The notes under the pieces were generated by a model that ran no database searches, was not told the origin of the DNA, and saw nothing but the letters and a program-made list of their open reading frames with translations. From contig WLWY01000003.1 in assembly GCA_012103325.1 (NCBI GenBank), positions 1 through 64,000 on the forward strand: a DNA stretch of 64,000 nucleotides, written 5' to 3'. Shown here piece by piece: positions 44,524 through 53,943 of this stretch (the first letter of the stretch is position 1; every line of letters starts with the position of its first letter). A program made the position numbers and the translations under genes. Origin of the DNA: Alphaproteobacteria bacterium (GTDB lineage Bacteria; Pseudomonadota; Alphaproteobacteria; UBA8366; GCA-2717185).

Positions 44524-44859
44524 TCAATCGGCGATAACGACCTTCGGATCGACGACGAAGCTTGTCACGGTTTCAATGAACAGCGTGCCGTCGTCGAACA
44601 TCGCCTTTGCCTCGGGGCTGGTAAGCGCGGTTTCCATCGCCTCACGGTCGTCGAACAGCATCTCGACGATGCCGTCGACCTGCTGCGTGCTTGGCGGCAG
44701 GTCGGGGTGGCGGACGGCTTCGGTGATGTGGTTTTGCACGTAGCGGCGGATGCCGGGGACCTTTCGCGCCAGCGGCCCGTGGATTTCGAGCCAATGCTTG
44801 CGGAACGCCTCCGGCGTGAATTCCGGTTTCCGGGTCAGGATCGAGATGCGCTTGATCAT
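44524..44859 (-). CDS. EthD-domain protein
   Basis: A 111-aa protein of the EthD family of dimeric alpha/beta-barrel proteins. It has the typical start (MIKRISILTRKPEFTPEAFRKHW) with EIHGPLARKVPG following and a C-terminal beta strand (TLFIETVTSFVVDP). EthD proteins are often found in degradation pathways; the enzymatic role is rarely clear. Its start overlaps the nitroreductase stop by 4 bp. Confidence 0.85.
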   Translation of the reverse strand: MIKRISILTRKPEFTPEAFRKHWLEIHGPLARKVPGIRRYVQNHITEAVRHPDLPPSTQQVDGIVEMLFDDREAMETALTSPEAKAMFDDGTLFIETVTSFVVDPKVVIAD

Positions 44860-45620
44860 CGAAAGTCGAAACCCTGCTTCTTCAACTGCTCGCGCAGACT
44901 GTCGCGCAGCGGCGGGTGGAACTTCTTGTCCATGTCGTGCGTCCAGGAATCTGGCGTCGTCGCCTTGCCGATCGCTTCATAATGCTCGGCAAGCGCACTG
45001 TCGTATGTGTCGAGTGAGGCGAGTGTCGCGTCCGCGTCGTATCTTTCGTAGTGAATCGTGGCACCGATATCCATACGGGGTTTCTGCGACGGCTGCTCCG
45101 CCGGCCAGCCGAGGCACATGCCGAAGACGCAATACACTCGATTGGGCAAACCGAGGATTTCCGCGATCTCGACAGCGTTGTTGCGCACACCGCCGATCAT
45201 CAGGCCACGCAGGCCCAGAGACTCGGCAACGAGATAAGCGGACATGCCGACTAGTGTCGCGTCGATGCTCGTCACCAGTCCGGTTTCCATATTGTTGTTG
45301 TTGAGATTGTGCTGGTGCTTCATCAGCGCATAGTCGATCCGCGTCATATCGGCGCAGAAGGCGAGGAAGACCGGCGTGTCCGCGACATGTTTCTGATTGC
45401 CCGTGGAAACCGATAGCTTCTGCTTCGTCTCCGGGTTGCGCACAACGATGGTGGTATAGGACTGAATGTTGGATGACGTCGGCGACCGGTACGCGGCGCG
45501 CAGGATGGTCTCGACCATTTCGTCCGGAACCGGCTCGTCGCTGTATTTTCGGGTACTGACGCGGTTCTGCAGCAGTTCGATCGTTTCGCTCGTATAGGGT
45601 TCGGTGACGCTGTCGGGCAT
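44856..45620 (-). CDS. NADPH-dependent nitroreductase (NfsA/FRP-type)
   Basis: A 254-aa FMN oxidoreductase. The N-terminal motif NRVSTRKYSDEPVPDEMVE with AAYRSPTSSNIQSY is the classic FMN-binding pattern, and GLPNRVYCVFGMCLGWP is typical of NfsA-like enzymes. Start is the ATG at 45620 (MPDSVTEPY); the frame is open much further up but runs antisense to the NTF2-like gene. It is divergent from that gene with about 100 bp between them and is coupled to the EthD gene. Confidence 0.88.
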   Translation of the reverse strand: MPDSVTEPYTSETIELLQNRVSTRKYSDEPVPDEMVETILRAAYRSPTSSNIQSYTTIVVRNPETKQKLSVSTGNQKHVADTPVFLAFCADMTRIDYALMKHQHNLNNNNMETGLVTSIDATLVGMSAYLVAESLGLRGLMIGGVRNNAVEIAEILGLPNRVYCVFGMCLGWPAEQPSQKPRMDIGATIHYERYDADATLASLDTYDSALAEHYEAIGKATTPDSWTHDMDKKFHPPLRDSLREQLKKQGFDFR

Positions 45621-45722
45621 TCGAATTTTCCAGAAATTTGGTTTCGGATTGGCCCTTGCATAGCATGAACGGCGGCGGCGCGTATAATCGGCGGACGTAT
45701 CGCATTTTTGGGGAACACGAAA

Positions 45723-46106
45723 ATGAGCGCAGTTCCAGCCGATGTCATGGATCTGATGAAACGGTTCGGCAGGGCCTTCAATAAGGCAGATGTCGAAGAG
45801 ATCCTGGAGTGCGTAACCGACGATTTCGAATGGCGCCTGGCGGTCGGGCCGGACGCGCCCGACGGTAAGATTGTCAAAGGGCGCGAGGCGGTTCGGCAAG
45901 CGCTTGCGGATCGGGACGCGTCGATAGCCAAGATTCATTTCTCCGATACCAACGTCGCAATGGCCGGTGACCGGGTGCTTTGTACGTTTCGCGTAACCGG
46001 TTCCTACACGGGCGGGGCGCCGCTGGATGTGCGCGCGGTCGATATCTACACGATGCGTGACGGGTTGTTCGCGACCAAAGACAGCTATTGGAAACGTATC
46101 GAATAG
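45723..46106 (+). CDS. SnoaL/NTF2-like protein
   Basis: A 127-aa protein with a cone-shaped NTF2-like fold: FGRAFNKADVEEILECVTDDF, then GREAVRQALADR and the strand pairs VLCTFRVTGSY and VRAVDIYTMRDGLF. Family members are isomerases, dehydratases or binding proteins. The ATG at 45723 follows GGGGAA and is chosen over a frame extension to 45708. It is followed 11 bp later by the CoA-transferase gene, so the two form an operon. Confidence 0.75.
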   Translation: MSAVPADVMDLMKRFGRAFNKADVEEILECVTDDFEWRLAVGPDAPDGKIVKGREAVRQALADRDASIAKIHFSDTNVAMAGDRVLCTFRVTGSYTGGAPLDVRAVDIYTMRDGLFATKDSYWKRIE

Positions 46107-46117
46107 GGGGATGCACA

Positions 46118-48769
46118 ATGTCAGCACTGCAAGACGAGGGGGCATCTCCCAAGGCGTTGGAAGGCATTCGCGTACTGGATTTCACCTGGGTCCGGGCGGG
46201 CCCCTGGTCGACGCGATGGCTCGGTGCGCTGGGAGCGGAGATCATCAAGGTCGAATGGCCCGCCAACGAACGCGGGCGAATGACGGCGGTGACGCCAGAA
46301 CGGATCGAGCACAGCCTCAATTCGTCGCCGACCTTCAACGACACAAACCCGAATAAGAAAAGTGTCACCGTCAATATGCGCAGCGAGGAAGGCCTCGCGG
46401 TCATCAAAAAGCTCGTCGCGATCTCCGATGTGGTAACGGAGAATTTCAGTCCCAAAGCGTTGCGCAGCTGGGGCCTCGGCTATGATGTGTTGCGTGAGAT
46501 CAAGCCGGACATCGTCTATATCTCGCATTCGGGTATGGGCCACACGGGGCCGCAGAGCGAATACACGATGATGGGGCCGACGGCGCAGGCCTTCTCCGGT
46601 ATGACACATTTGTCGGGCTTGCCGGACAAGCCGCCGGCAGGCTGGGGCTGGTCGATCCTGGACGATCTCGGCGGCACGAATATCGTCAACGGCGTGTTAG
46701 GGGGACTTTACCGCCGCGACCGGACGGGCCTGGGCCAGCATATCGACCTGTCGCAGATGCTGATCGGCGTCACGCTGAACGGTCCCGGTGTCCTGGATGC
46801 GACGATCAACGGGCGGGGTTCACGGCGCGACGGCTTTCCCGCCGGCAACCGTGCGCATTGGCCGGGCACACCGATCCTCAACAATTATCGCGGCCCAACC
46901 ACGGCGCCGCACAACGCCTACCGCACCAAGGGCAACGGCTATAACGACTGGTGTGCAATCGTCTGTCACGGCGATGCGGAGTGGCAGAGTCTGGTCTCGG
47001 CCATGGGATCTCCGGATTGGGCCGTGGGCGGAAAGTTTGCGCTGTTGTCGGGCCGTCTTGAGCATCAGACGGAACTGGACCAGCACATCGAAGCGTGGAC
47101 CCGGACCCTCGACAAGTACGAGGTCATGGCGGCTTGCCAGGCTACTGGCGTTCGGGCGATGCCGGTGCAGAGCAGCGAAGACCGGGTCGAGAACGACCCG
47201 CAGCTCCAGCATCGGGCGCTCTTCACGGAGATGGATCATCCCGTGTTGGGGCGGCGCAAGTTTCAGAACGCGCCCTTCAAGCTCTCCGAGACACCGGCCG
47301 TGCATCAAAGCGCCGCGCCCTTGGTCGGCGAACACACGCAGGAGATCCTCGAAGGATTGCTCGGCCTCTCCCATGACGAAGTCGTGCAGGGCATCGAGAA
47401 CAATATCTTCTGGCCCAAATCGGTTGATCGGTTCGACTATATCGATGCGGTGGCAACAGCCGGCTCCTGGAAGGATATTGATGTTGCGGTGCCGAAAGCG
47501 AGCAAGGTGCCCGCCCAGCCAAAGACCGAGGGGGCAGGGCCGTTGGATGGCCTGCGGGTCTTGGAACTGTCGGATGAGAAGGGGCAGTTCTGCGGCAAGC
47601 TGATGGGCGACCTCGGCGTGGACGTGATCAAGATCGAGCCGCCGAAAGGCGAAGACACGCGCGCCGTCGGTCCGTTCCTGGACGATCGGCCGCACCATGA
47701 ATGCAGCCTCGCCTTCTGGCACTACAACACCTCAAAGCGCGGGATCACACTCAATCTGGAAACGGCCGAGGGCCGGGATTTGTTCCGCCGCCTGGCAACA
47801 AACGCGGATATTATCCTGGAGACCTTTGCGCCGGGCTATATGGCTGGGTTGGGGCTGGATCACGAGACGCTCAAGGCGGCGAACCCGAAACTCATCATGT
47901 GTTCGCTGACGCCGTTCGGCCAGACCGGCCCGTGGAAGGATTACGTCGGCAGCGATCTAACCCACCTGGCGGCAGGCGGCTTCATGGGCTGCTGCGGATA
48001 CGATGAGGCCGACGATCCGGAACAGATTCCCATCGCGCCGGGCGGCGGGCAGGCGTGGCACACGGCGGGCAACTTTGCCTATATGGCCATCCTGGCGGCG
48101 CTTTTGTATCGCGGCAATTCCGGCCGAGGGCAGCATATCGACGTGGCGGTGCATGATTGCGTTGCCGTGACGACCGAAATGCATATCCCGACATACATCT
48201 ACCACAACAAGGTGGTGATCCGGCAGACCGGCCGGCATGCGCAGATGGCGCCCAACGCGCCGGCACAATTCCGCTGTGCGGATGGTGGCTACGTGAATGC
48301 GCAGGCGAACCGGGTTCCGTTCCGGCGCTTCCCCGATTTGATCGCCTGGATGAAGGAACATGGGCTGGAAGAAGATCTTGAAGACGAGAAGTATGCCACG
48401 CCGAAGGGTTTTGCCGAGAATGCGGAACATATCGATGGCGTGATTGCCCGCTTTGCCACCCACTTGCCGCACGACGAGGTCGCCCATGGCGGCCAGACGC
48501 GGCAGTTCAACTGGGGGGCCGTCCGTGCGCCGGAGGATCTGGTTGAAGATGACCACATAAACGACCGCGGCTTCTGGACTGATGTGGTGCATCCCGAATT
48601 AGGGCGAACGTTCAAATATCCCGGCAGCGCCGCCATTCACAACGGATCGCCCTGGCGCATTTCCCGCCGGGCGCCGCTGATCGGAGAGCATAATCGGGAA
48701 ATCTTCGGCGATGAGCTGGGACTCGACGCGGCGGCGCTGACCTACCTGACAGAAGCGGGAGTGATTTAG
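46118..48769 (+). CDS. Fused double CoA-transferase of the CaiB/BaiF (family III) type
   Basis: An 883-aa protein with two complete family III CoA-transferase domains. The first starts at about residue 10 (LEGIRVLDFTWVRAGPWSTR) and the second at about residue 470 (LDGLRVLELSDEKGQFCGKL); GRGQHIDV and GLGQHIDL recur. Normal members have about 400 aa and act as interlocked dimers, so the fusion puts both subunits in one chain. These enzymes move CoA between organic acids, as for carnitine, oxalate or bile acids. I have not assigned the catalytic aspartate in each half, so one half may be inactive. It follows the NTF2-like gene and converges on tctA, with stop codons overlapping. Confidence 0.85.
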   Translation: MSALQDEGASPKALEGIRVLDFTWVRAGPWSTRWLGALGAEIIKVEWPANERGRMTAVTPERIEHSLNSSPTFNDTNPNKKSVTVNMRSEEGLAVIKKLVAISDVVTENFSPKALRSWGLGYDVLREIKPDIVYISHSGMGHTGPQSEYTMMGPTAQAFSGMTHLSGLPDKPPAGWGWSILDDLGGTNIVNGVLGGLYRRDRTGLGQHIDLSQMLIGVTLNGPGVLDATINGRGSRRDGFPAGNRAHWPGTPILNNYRGPTTAPHNAYRTKGNGYNDWCAIVCHGDAEWQSLVSAMGSPDWAVGGKFALLSGRLEHQTELDQHIEAWTRTLDKYEVMAACQATGVRAMPVQSSEDRVENDPQLQHRALFTEMDHPVLGRRKFQNAPFKLSETPAVHQSAAPLVGEHTQEILEGLLGLSHDEVVQGIENNIFWPKSVDRFDYIDAVATAGSWKDIDVAVPKASKVPAQPKTEGAGPLDGLRVLELSDEKGQFCGKLMGDLGVDVIKIEPPKGEDTRAVGPFLDDRPHHECSLAFWHYNTSKRGITLNLETAEGRDLFRRLATNADIILETFAPGYMAGLGLDHETLKAANPKLIMCSLTPFGQTGPWKDYVGSDLTHLAAGGFMGCCGYDEADDPEQIPIAPGGGQAWHTAGNFAYMAILAALLYRGNSGRGQHIDVAVHDCVAVTTEMHIPTYIYHNKVVIRQTGRHAQMAPNAPAQFRCADGGYVNAQANRVPFRRFPDLIAWMKEHGLEEDLEDEKYATPKGFAENAEHIDGVIARFATHLPHDEVAHGGQTRQFNWGAVRAPEDLVEDDHINDRGFWTDVVHPELGRTFKYPGSAAIHNGSPWRISRRAPLIGEHNREIFGDELGLDAAALTYLTEAGVI

Positions 48770-50316
48770 TCGCCGGCTTGTTCGGCTTCCTTGGCGGGTT
48801 CTTTCTTGCCGATACGACCCCGGAATCCGAAGTGCCAGATGAAGAAGGCCGTCAACAGTAGGAAGACGAGCGAGATCGGCCGCGTTACCAAGATCGTCAG
48901 ATCCGTCTTGTGCATCAGCATGGTCTGGCGCAGGGCCATTTCCAGCATCGGGCCCAGTAGGAAGCCGATCACCAGGCAGACAATGGAGAAACCCGATTTC
49001 CGCATGACGTAGCCGATGGCGCCGAAAATCAGCAGCAAGGCCACATCGAACATCGAGTTCGAGGGGATGTAGACGCCGAGGAAGCAGAAAACGGTGACGA
49101 CTGGGAGGATGATTTTCTTGGGGATTTGAACGAACTTGACCCAGATCGTGATCCCGATCCGCCCAATAACCAGGTGTACCAGGTTCGCCATCAGCATCGA
49201 GGCGAAGATCGAGTAGACCAGCGCACCGTGCTCGATCATCATCAGGGGGCCAGGAACGACGCCATGGATCATGAAGGCGCCGATCAAAAGCGCCGCCGCG
49301 ACATTTCCAGGGATGCCCAACGCGATCGTGGGAATAAGGTTCGAGCCGACGACCGCGCTATTGGACGCTTCGGTTGCCTGAATTCCTTCGATCGTCCCCG
49401 TGCCGAACAGTTCAGGCGTTTTGGAGCCACGCTTCGCCGCGCCATATCCCAGGAAGGCAGCGAGAGAAACGCCCAGGCCCGGTAGCATGCCAACGCCGGT
49501 TCCAATACAGGCAGACCGTAAAAGCGTTTTCCAGTTTCCCCAGAACTCGCGCGGCGGGAGCTTGTTGTCTTCCCGGAAACTGTCCGACTTATCGAGTGAC
49601 GTGTCGACCTTTGCGCCTTCGCCGGATTTCTTAAGCGCGAAAATTTGGGCGATGACCGAGCTCAAGGCCAATGTGCCAATGGCCATAGGCGTAAGCGGTA
49701 CGCCGTCAAACAGCTCCACCATATCGAATGTCAGCCGCGCCGATCCGTCGACGGGATCGAGCCCCCAGGAACTCAGGAAAACACCGACCACTGCGGCCAT
49801 GATGCCCTTGATGAGGGATTTGCCGGCAAGCGCCGCGATTAACGTAAATGAGAATATGATGATCGAAGTGAATTCCGGCGGACCGAAGGTGAGTGCAACC
49901 GCGGCGAAAGGAGCGGCCAGCAGGATGAGCATGCAGTCCGAAAAGGTGTCGCCGCAGACAGAGGAATAAAGGGCGGTCTTCATAGCTTTTAGCGGCTTGC
50001 CCTGCTGCGTCAGAGGATACCCGTCGAGCGCGGTCGCCGCCGCCTCCGGTGTGCCCGGTGTGTTGATCAGAATGGCGGGGATGGCGCCACCAGAGGTGCC
50101 GCCCTTATTGATCCCCACCAGAAACGCGATGGCGGCCAAGGGCGACATATAGAAGGTAATGGGCACGAGGATGGCGAGCGCGGTGACCGAGCCCATGCCG
50201 GGTGTCACGCCAAATATGATGCCCAAGGTCACGCCACCGCAGATGAACAGCATGTTCGTTAGGGTGAAGGCGGCCTCGAATCCGGCGCCTAAATGTTGGA
50301 GCATTTCCAGTTCCAT
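48766..50316 (-). CDS. tctA: Tripartite tricarboxylate transporter, large membrane subunit TctA
   Basis: A 516-aa inner-membrane protein with about 11-12 helices. The conserved GVTPGMGSVTALAILVP and GGTSGGAIPAILINTPGTPE motifs near the N terminus identify TctA. It is the last gene of the tctC-tctB-tctA operon, 71 bp after tctB. The system takes up carboxylates with a periplasmic binding protein, driven by an ion gradient. Confidence 0.94.
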   Translation of the reverse strand: MELEMLQHLGAGFEAAFTLTNMLFICGGVTLGIIFGVTPGMGSVTALAILVPITFYMSPLAAIAFLVGINKGGTSGGAIPAILINTPGTPEAAATALDGYPLTQQGKPLKAMKTALYSSVCGDTFSDCMLILLAAPFAAVALTFGPPEFTSIIIFSFTLIAALAGKSLIKGIMAAVVGVFLSSWGLDPVDGSARLTFDMVELFDGVPLTPMAIGTLALSSVIAQIFALKKSGEGAKVDTSLDKSDSFREDNKLPPREFWGNWKTLLRSACIGTGVGMLPGLGVSLAAFLGYGAAKRGSKTPELFGTGTIEGIQATEASNSAVVGSNLIPTIALGIPGNVAAALLIGAFMIHGVVPGPLMMIEHGALVYSIFASMLMANLVHLVIGRIGITIWVKFVQIPKKIILPVVTVFCFLGVYIPSNSMFDVALLLIFGAIGYVMRKSGFSIVCLVIGFLLGPMLEMALRQTMLMHKTDLTILVTRPISLVFLLLTAFFIWHFGFRGRIGKKEPAKEAEQAGD

Positions 50317-50387
50317 CCGAGGGCATCCTTCGGTGAAGAGGGTAAGAGGTCTGCGCGGCTAAACCGCGGCCTTGGGCTATTGCCGTT

Positions 50388-50873
50388 CTATGTTCGCCAG
50401 AATCCTGGCATCTCGGTGGTAAAGGCATACCAGGCGAATTGGGACAGAATGATCGGTGTGGTGATGGCGATTACCGCAGTGAGCCAGTAGTTGCGCATTC
50501 CGGAAAATATCAATGCTGCGGCAAGAAACACGATCATCGCCGGTTCGAAGCCAACATAGACCGTCCCCAACCAAGCCAATCCGGATGCACCGATCCAGAT
50601 ACCGAGATTCATGAATTCGGTCAGTCCCATGCCGGTCGCTTCGACACCGAATTCCTCGTGCAAATCGTCATTGCCCTCGCGTTTGAAATACGCCGTTACC
50701 GCAAGCAGGAGGGACAATACCAAGCACGCGGTAACTGCCAAGGAGGGAATGAATTTAGGTGCCAAATCGAGCGCGCTATCGGGTGGCGATGTTTGCGCAG
50801 GGATAATCCAGACAAGAAAGAGCAGTGAAATCGCTGCTAAAAAAATACCTGAGCAAATATGCGTTTTTCGCAA
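50388..50873 (-). CDS. tctB: Tripartite tricarboxylate transporter, small membrane subunit TctB
   Basis: A 161-aa membrane protein with four predicted helices (ICSGIFLAAISLLFLVWIIP first). TctB-like proteins have little sequence conservation, so the call relies on size, helices and position between tctC and tctA. Confidence 0.85.
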   Translation of the reverse strand: MRKTHICSGIFLAAISLLFLVWIIPAQTSPPDSALDLAPKFIPSLAVTACLVLSLLLAVTAYFKREGNDDLHEEFGVEATGMGLTEFMNLGIWIGASGLAWLGTVYVGFEPAMIVFLAAALIFSGMRNYWLTAVIAITTPIILSQFAWYAFTTEMPGFWRT

Positions 50874-50995
50874 CGGTTGGATCCCCTGGTAATACGGTGT
50901 CAGCGCCGCTTCTCAACTCTTCTTCGGAGCGATGAAACGACGCTAATCCGTTTGCAGGTGCGGCGCCGTAGCCGGGCACCTGTTTGCCGTCCGGG

Positions 50996-51943
50996 CTACT
51001 TAATGTAGCCGGTCGCTTTCGCAACCTTATTGAGGCTGACCAGGGTATCCGCGACAACTTGGTCGAATTCCTTGGAGCTGAGAAAACGCTTCGGAAATTT
51101 GATGCGCTCCAGGATTTTCGTGAAGTCGGGATCGTCAATCGAAACCTTAACGGCCGCTTCCAACTTTGCACGAATGTCGGCCGGAAGACCCTTTGGCGCG
51201 ACGATACCGTTATCGCCCGGCATCGCAACACCATACATTTCCTGCGTGGATGGCGCATTCGGTGCGAGAGGCAAACGGTTCGACAGGAACGACGCCAGTA
51301 CGATCATTTTTTCGCCGTACTTTTGATGCACGCCGCCGCTAAAGGCGAAATCGACTTTGCCACCAAGCAGGAAGGGTACCATCTCGCCGCCGCCGCGGGT
51401 CGGGATGGCTGTCCAATCGACTTTTTCCTGCTTCGCGATGAAATTCACGAACGCTTTCGACATGCCGCCCATGTCGGCAACATTGATGCCCGGGTTTGCC
51501 TTCGAATGTGCGATCAGTTCCTTGAAGGTTGAGTACGGCTTGCCGGGAGTGCCGACGAGAGACATTTGATACTGACTGACACCCGCCACAAAGGTAAAGT
51601 CCGATGTCTTGTATTTGACGGCTTTTTGCGTCATCGGAATCCACGTCAATGTCGAGATCCCAACGAATTCAATCGTGTACCCATCGGGCTTGGAATTTGC
51701 CAAGACGGTTGAGCCAACGGCACCGCCGCCGCCCGGCCGGGTTTTAACAAGAACCTTTACGCCAAGGTTTTTGGTCAGTGCCTTCGACAGCACCTGACCC
51801 ATGGTCTCTGTGGTGCCACCCGGTTTCCAGGGGACGATCATGGTGATCGGCTTGGACGGGTAATCCGCTGCTATAGCGCCCGAAACGACGCTGCCAACGA
51901 GCGCGATTGCACCCGCTGCTGCTAGTAATCGATGTGTCCGCAT
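50996..51943 (-). CDS. tctC: Tripartite tricarboxylate transporter substrate-binding protein TctC
   Basis: A 315-aa periplasmic binding protein with an N-terminal signal peptide (LLAAAGAIALVGSVVSGAIA, cleavage likely after AIA at about residue 25) and the family start DYPSKPITMIVPWKPGGTTE. TctC/Bug proteins bind varied carboxylates and the ligand cannot be read from sequence. It is first in the tct operon and divergent from the LysR gene 170 bp away. Confidence 0.94.
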   Translation of the reverse strand: MRTHRLLAAAGAIALVGSVVSGAIAADYPSKPITMIVPWKPGGTTETMGQVLSKALTKNLGVKVLVKTRPGGGGAVGSTVLANSKPDGYTIEFVGISTLTWIPMTQKAVKYKTSDFTFVAGVSQYQMSLVGTPGKPYSTFKELIAHSKANPGINVADMGGMSKAFVNFIAKQEKVDWTAIPTRGGGEMVPFLLGGKVDFAFSGGVHQKYGEKMIVLASFLSNRLPLAPNAPSTQEMYGVAMPGDNGIVAPKGLPADIRAKLEAAVKVSIDDPDFTKILERIKFPKRFLSSKEFDQVVADTLVSLNKVAKATGYIK

Positions 51944-52044
51944 AACATTCCCTCCCTAGTCGTTTGTCGTGCAAATTAGCGTGCAACTGAATTTTTTGTA
52001 TTTCGGCGAAAATAGTAGGCTTCTCTGTTCTCGCTCCGGAAATA

Positions 52045-52058
52045 CTATATTGATATAG
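52045..52058. promoter_or_regulatory. Candidate LysR operator between tctC and the LysR gene
   Basis: CTATAT-TG-ATATAG, a perfect palindrome, within ATAC-N16-GTAT (52043-52066). It lies about 55 bp upstream of the LysR start and 100 bp from the tctC start, in the only AT-rich part of the intergenic region. LysR regulators usually bind such dyads between divergent genes. Confidence 0.5.
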
Positions 52059-52113
52059 CCTGTATAAGAAAAAATTATATTCTGATTTTTTTTGGCGAGC
52101 GGTTGGAGTAGTC

Positions 52114-53043
52114 ATGAAAGTCAATCAGCTGAAATATTTTTTAGCGATTGTCGAGGCAGGCAGTCTCTCTGGTGCGGCACAGAATTTAGGCGTCGCGCAG
52201 CCGGCACTGAGCCAGCATATTGCCAATTTGGAGCAGGAATTGGATGTGGCCTTGCTCGAACGATCCTCGCGTGGAGTCTCCAGCACTTCGGCGGGCGATT
52301 TGCTGTACGAGCATGCGCGCACGATTGTCCGCCAAATCGAACGCGCGGAAACCGATGTGCGTCACCTCGGCCAGTCGCCAAGCGGCGAAATTGTCGTCGT
52401 CCTTGCCGCTTCGGTGTCGCAGATCGTTTCGCCGCCGCTTGCGAAACGAGTTGCCGAGCGGCTTCCCGAGGTTAACCTCCTGATTCAGGAAGGTATGAGC
52501 ATCAACCTTGCAAGATTGGTTGAGAGCGGCCGTGCCGACCTCGCCTTTGTCCCCAGCGGCATATTGCCGTCTGGCGTCGAGTCGGAACAGATTCTCGTTG
52601 AGGATTTGGTGCTGGGCGGCGCGAAAGGCAGCGAGGGGGACGCCGAGGGTGCGATCGATTTTGAGGCGGCGTGCCAATTTCCACTTGTGTTGCCGTCGCG
52701 ACCGCACTACGTCCGCAACACGCTCGAACAGGCCGCGTTCGATCAGGGACTTCGTTTGAATATCAAAGCGGAACAGGATTCGCCGAGACTATTGCCGCGG
52801 CTCGTTGCATCCGGTTACGCCTATTCCATATTGCCGCAAAACGGATTTTTCGAAGACCAGAGCCTGGACGGTATTTTTACACGCAAGATCGTCAAACCGG
52901 ACATCTCGCGCTCCCTCCACATCCTTTGGCCAAAAGCGGCGTCACAGGACCGATTGACGGTCGAGGTCAAATCTGTCCTGCGAGAGGTAATCACGGCGTT
53001 GTCGATATCAGGCCAGGTAAGAGGAAGCCTGAAGACAGTCTAG
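52114..53043 (+). CDS. LysR-family transcriptional regulator
   Basis: A 309-aa regulator with the N-terminal winged helix (MKVNQLKYFLAIVEAGSLSG then AQPALSQHIANLEQELDV) and the C-terminal effector-binding fold. It most resembles the Cbl/NAC-like group by pattern. GGAG precedes the start ATG. Being divergent from tctC, it probably controls the tct operon in response to a transported acid or its CoA product. Confidence 0.92.
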   Translation: MKVNQLKYFLAIVEAGSLSGAAQNLGVAQPALSQHIANLEQELDVALLERSSRGVSSTSAGDLLYEHARTIVRQIERAETDVRHLGQSPSGEIVVVLAASVSQIVSPPLAKRVAERLPEVNLLIQEGMSINLARLVESGRADLAFVPSGILPSGVESEQILVEDLVLGGAKGSEGDAEGAIDFEAACQFPLVLPSRPHYVRNTLEQAAFDQGLRLNIKAEQDSPRLLPRLVASGYAYSILPQNGFFEDQSLDGIFTRKIVKPDISRSLHILWPKAASQDRLTVEVKSVLREVITALSISGQVRGSLKTV

Positions 53044-53096
53044 CCAATTTTTCGAAATGTGAGCATTGCACGGTTTGGCTTAGTGTACGCGACGGA

Positions 53097-53924
53097 TTAC
53101 GCTCGCCATAATTCCGGAAATACGGCCTCGTCCACTGGCGGCTCCCCAGGCGCGACCGAAACGTCTTCCTGCTGGACAGTCGGATCGGTGCCGGCATGCG
53201 GATACCACACTGCGTCATCGCCTAGCCAGCGGGTCGATATCGCGGCCCGGCGTGTCTTAAGAGAGTGGTTGCCGCGCGCGCCGTGAATGGTCCAGGCGGA
53301 GAAGATCAATGCGTCACCCGCCTCGACATCGTAGCCCACGATATCGAAGCTTTGCCGGTCCGCTTCGATGTCCGGACACTTTTCGCCGGTCGCCTTCGCC
53401 ATCCATGAGGCATTATCGTCCTGCGGGCCATTGAACGCCTCCGGTGCGTAATACTTGCCGTCGCCATGCGAGCCACGCACAAACTCCAGCGAACTGTTCT
53501 CCACCGAACACGGTGTCAGAGCGAGCCAAAGGGAGCAGATCTGTTTCCCCATGAACGGCCAGTAGGGAATGTCCTGATGCCACGGTGTCGGGCTGGCGGT
53601 TCCCGGTTCCTTGACAAGCAAGTGATCGAAATAGAACCGCGCGCTTTGGCTGTCCATCGCCTGGGCCGCCAATTTGGCACATCCAGATTCCCGGATGAAG
53701 GCATTGATCTCCGCGTTCTCCTGCCACAGATACCGATCGGTAAAATTCCGGTTTTCCGCGCCGTCCGGATTGGCGTCGTTCGACCATTTGCTGGGTGCCG
53801 CTAGCTGCCGGTCGACAACGGCCATCATGCGCGTCACCCATTCACAGTCCACGGCGTCGCGCACGAGCGCAACGCCATCGGATGCGAATGTCTGCCGTTC
53901 GGCTTGGGTTAGGTCGCGCACCAT
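53097..53924 (-). CDS. Phytanoyl-CoA dioxygenase (PhyH) family oxygenase
   Basis: A 275-aa Fe(II)/2-oxoglutarate dioxygenase. The iron ligands are visible: HxD in PTPWHQDIPYWP and the distal His in SAWTIHGARGN, with the Arg that binds 2-oxoglutarate in KTRRAAISTRW. PhyH proteins hydroxylate alpha carbons of acyl-CoAs or other small molecules. It follows the TauD-like gene by 19 bp, so the two oxygenases form an operon. Confidence 0.88.
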   Translation of the reverse strand: MVRDLTQAERQTFASDGVALVRDAVDCEWVTRMMAVVDRQLAAPSKWSNDANPDGAENRNFTDRYLWQENAEINAFIRESGCAKLAAQAMDSQSARFYFDHLLVKEPGTASPTPWHQDIPYWPFMGKQICSLWLALTPCSVENSSLEFVRGSHGDGKYYAPEAFNGPQDDNASWMAKATGEKCPDIEADRQSFDIVGYDVEAGDALIFSAWTIHGARGNHSLKTRRAAISTRWLGDDAVWYPHAGTDPTVQQEDVSVAPGEPPVDEAVFPELWRA

Positions 53925-53943
53925 TTAGAGGTCCTAAAAAGGT

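Noticed and set aside
45621..46145. 5' extension of the nitroreductase gene by 175 codons
   Set aside because: The extension runs antisense through the NTF2-like gene and the family N terminus starts at 45620.
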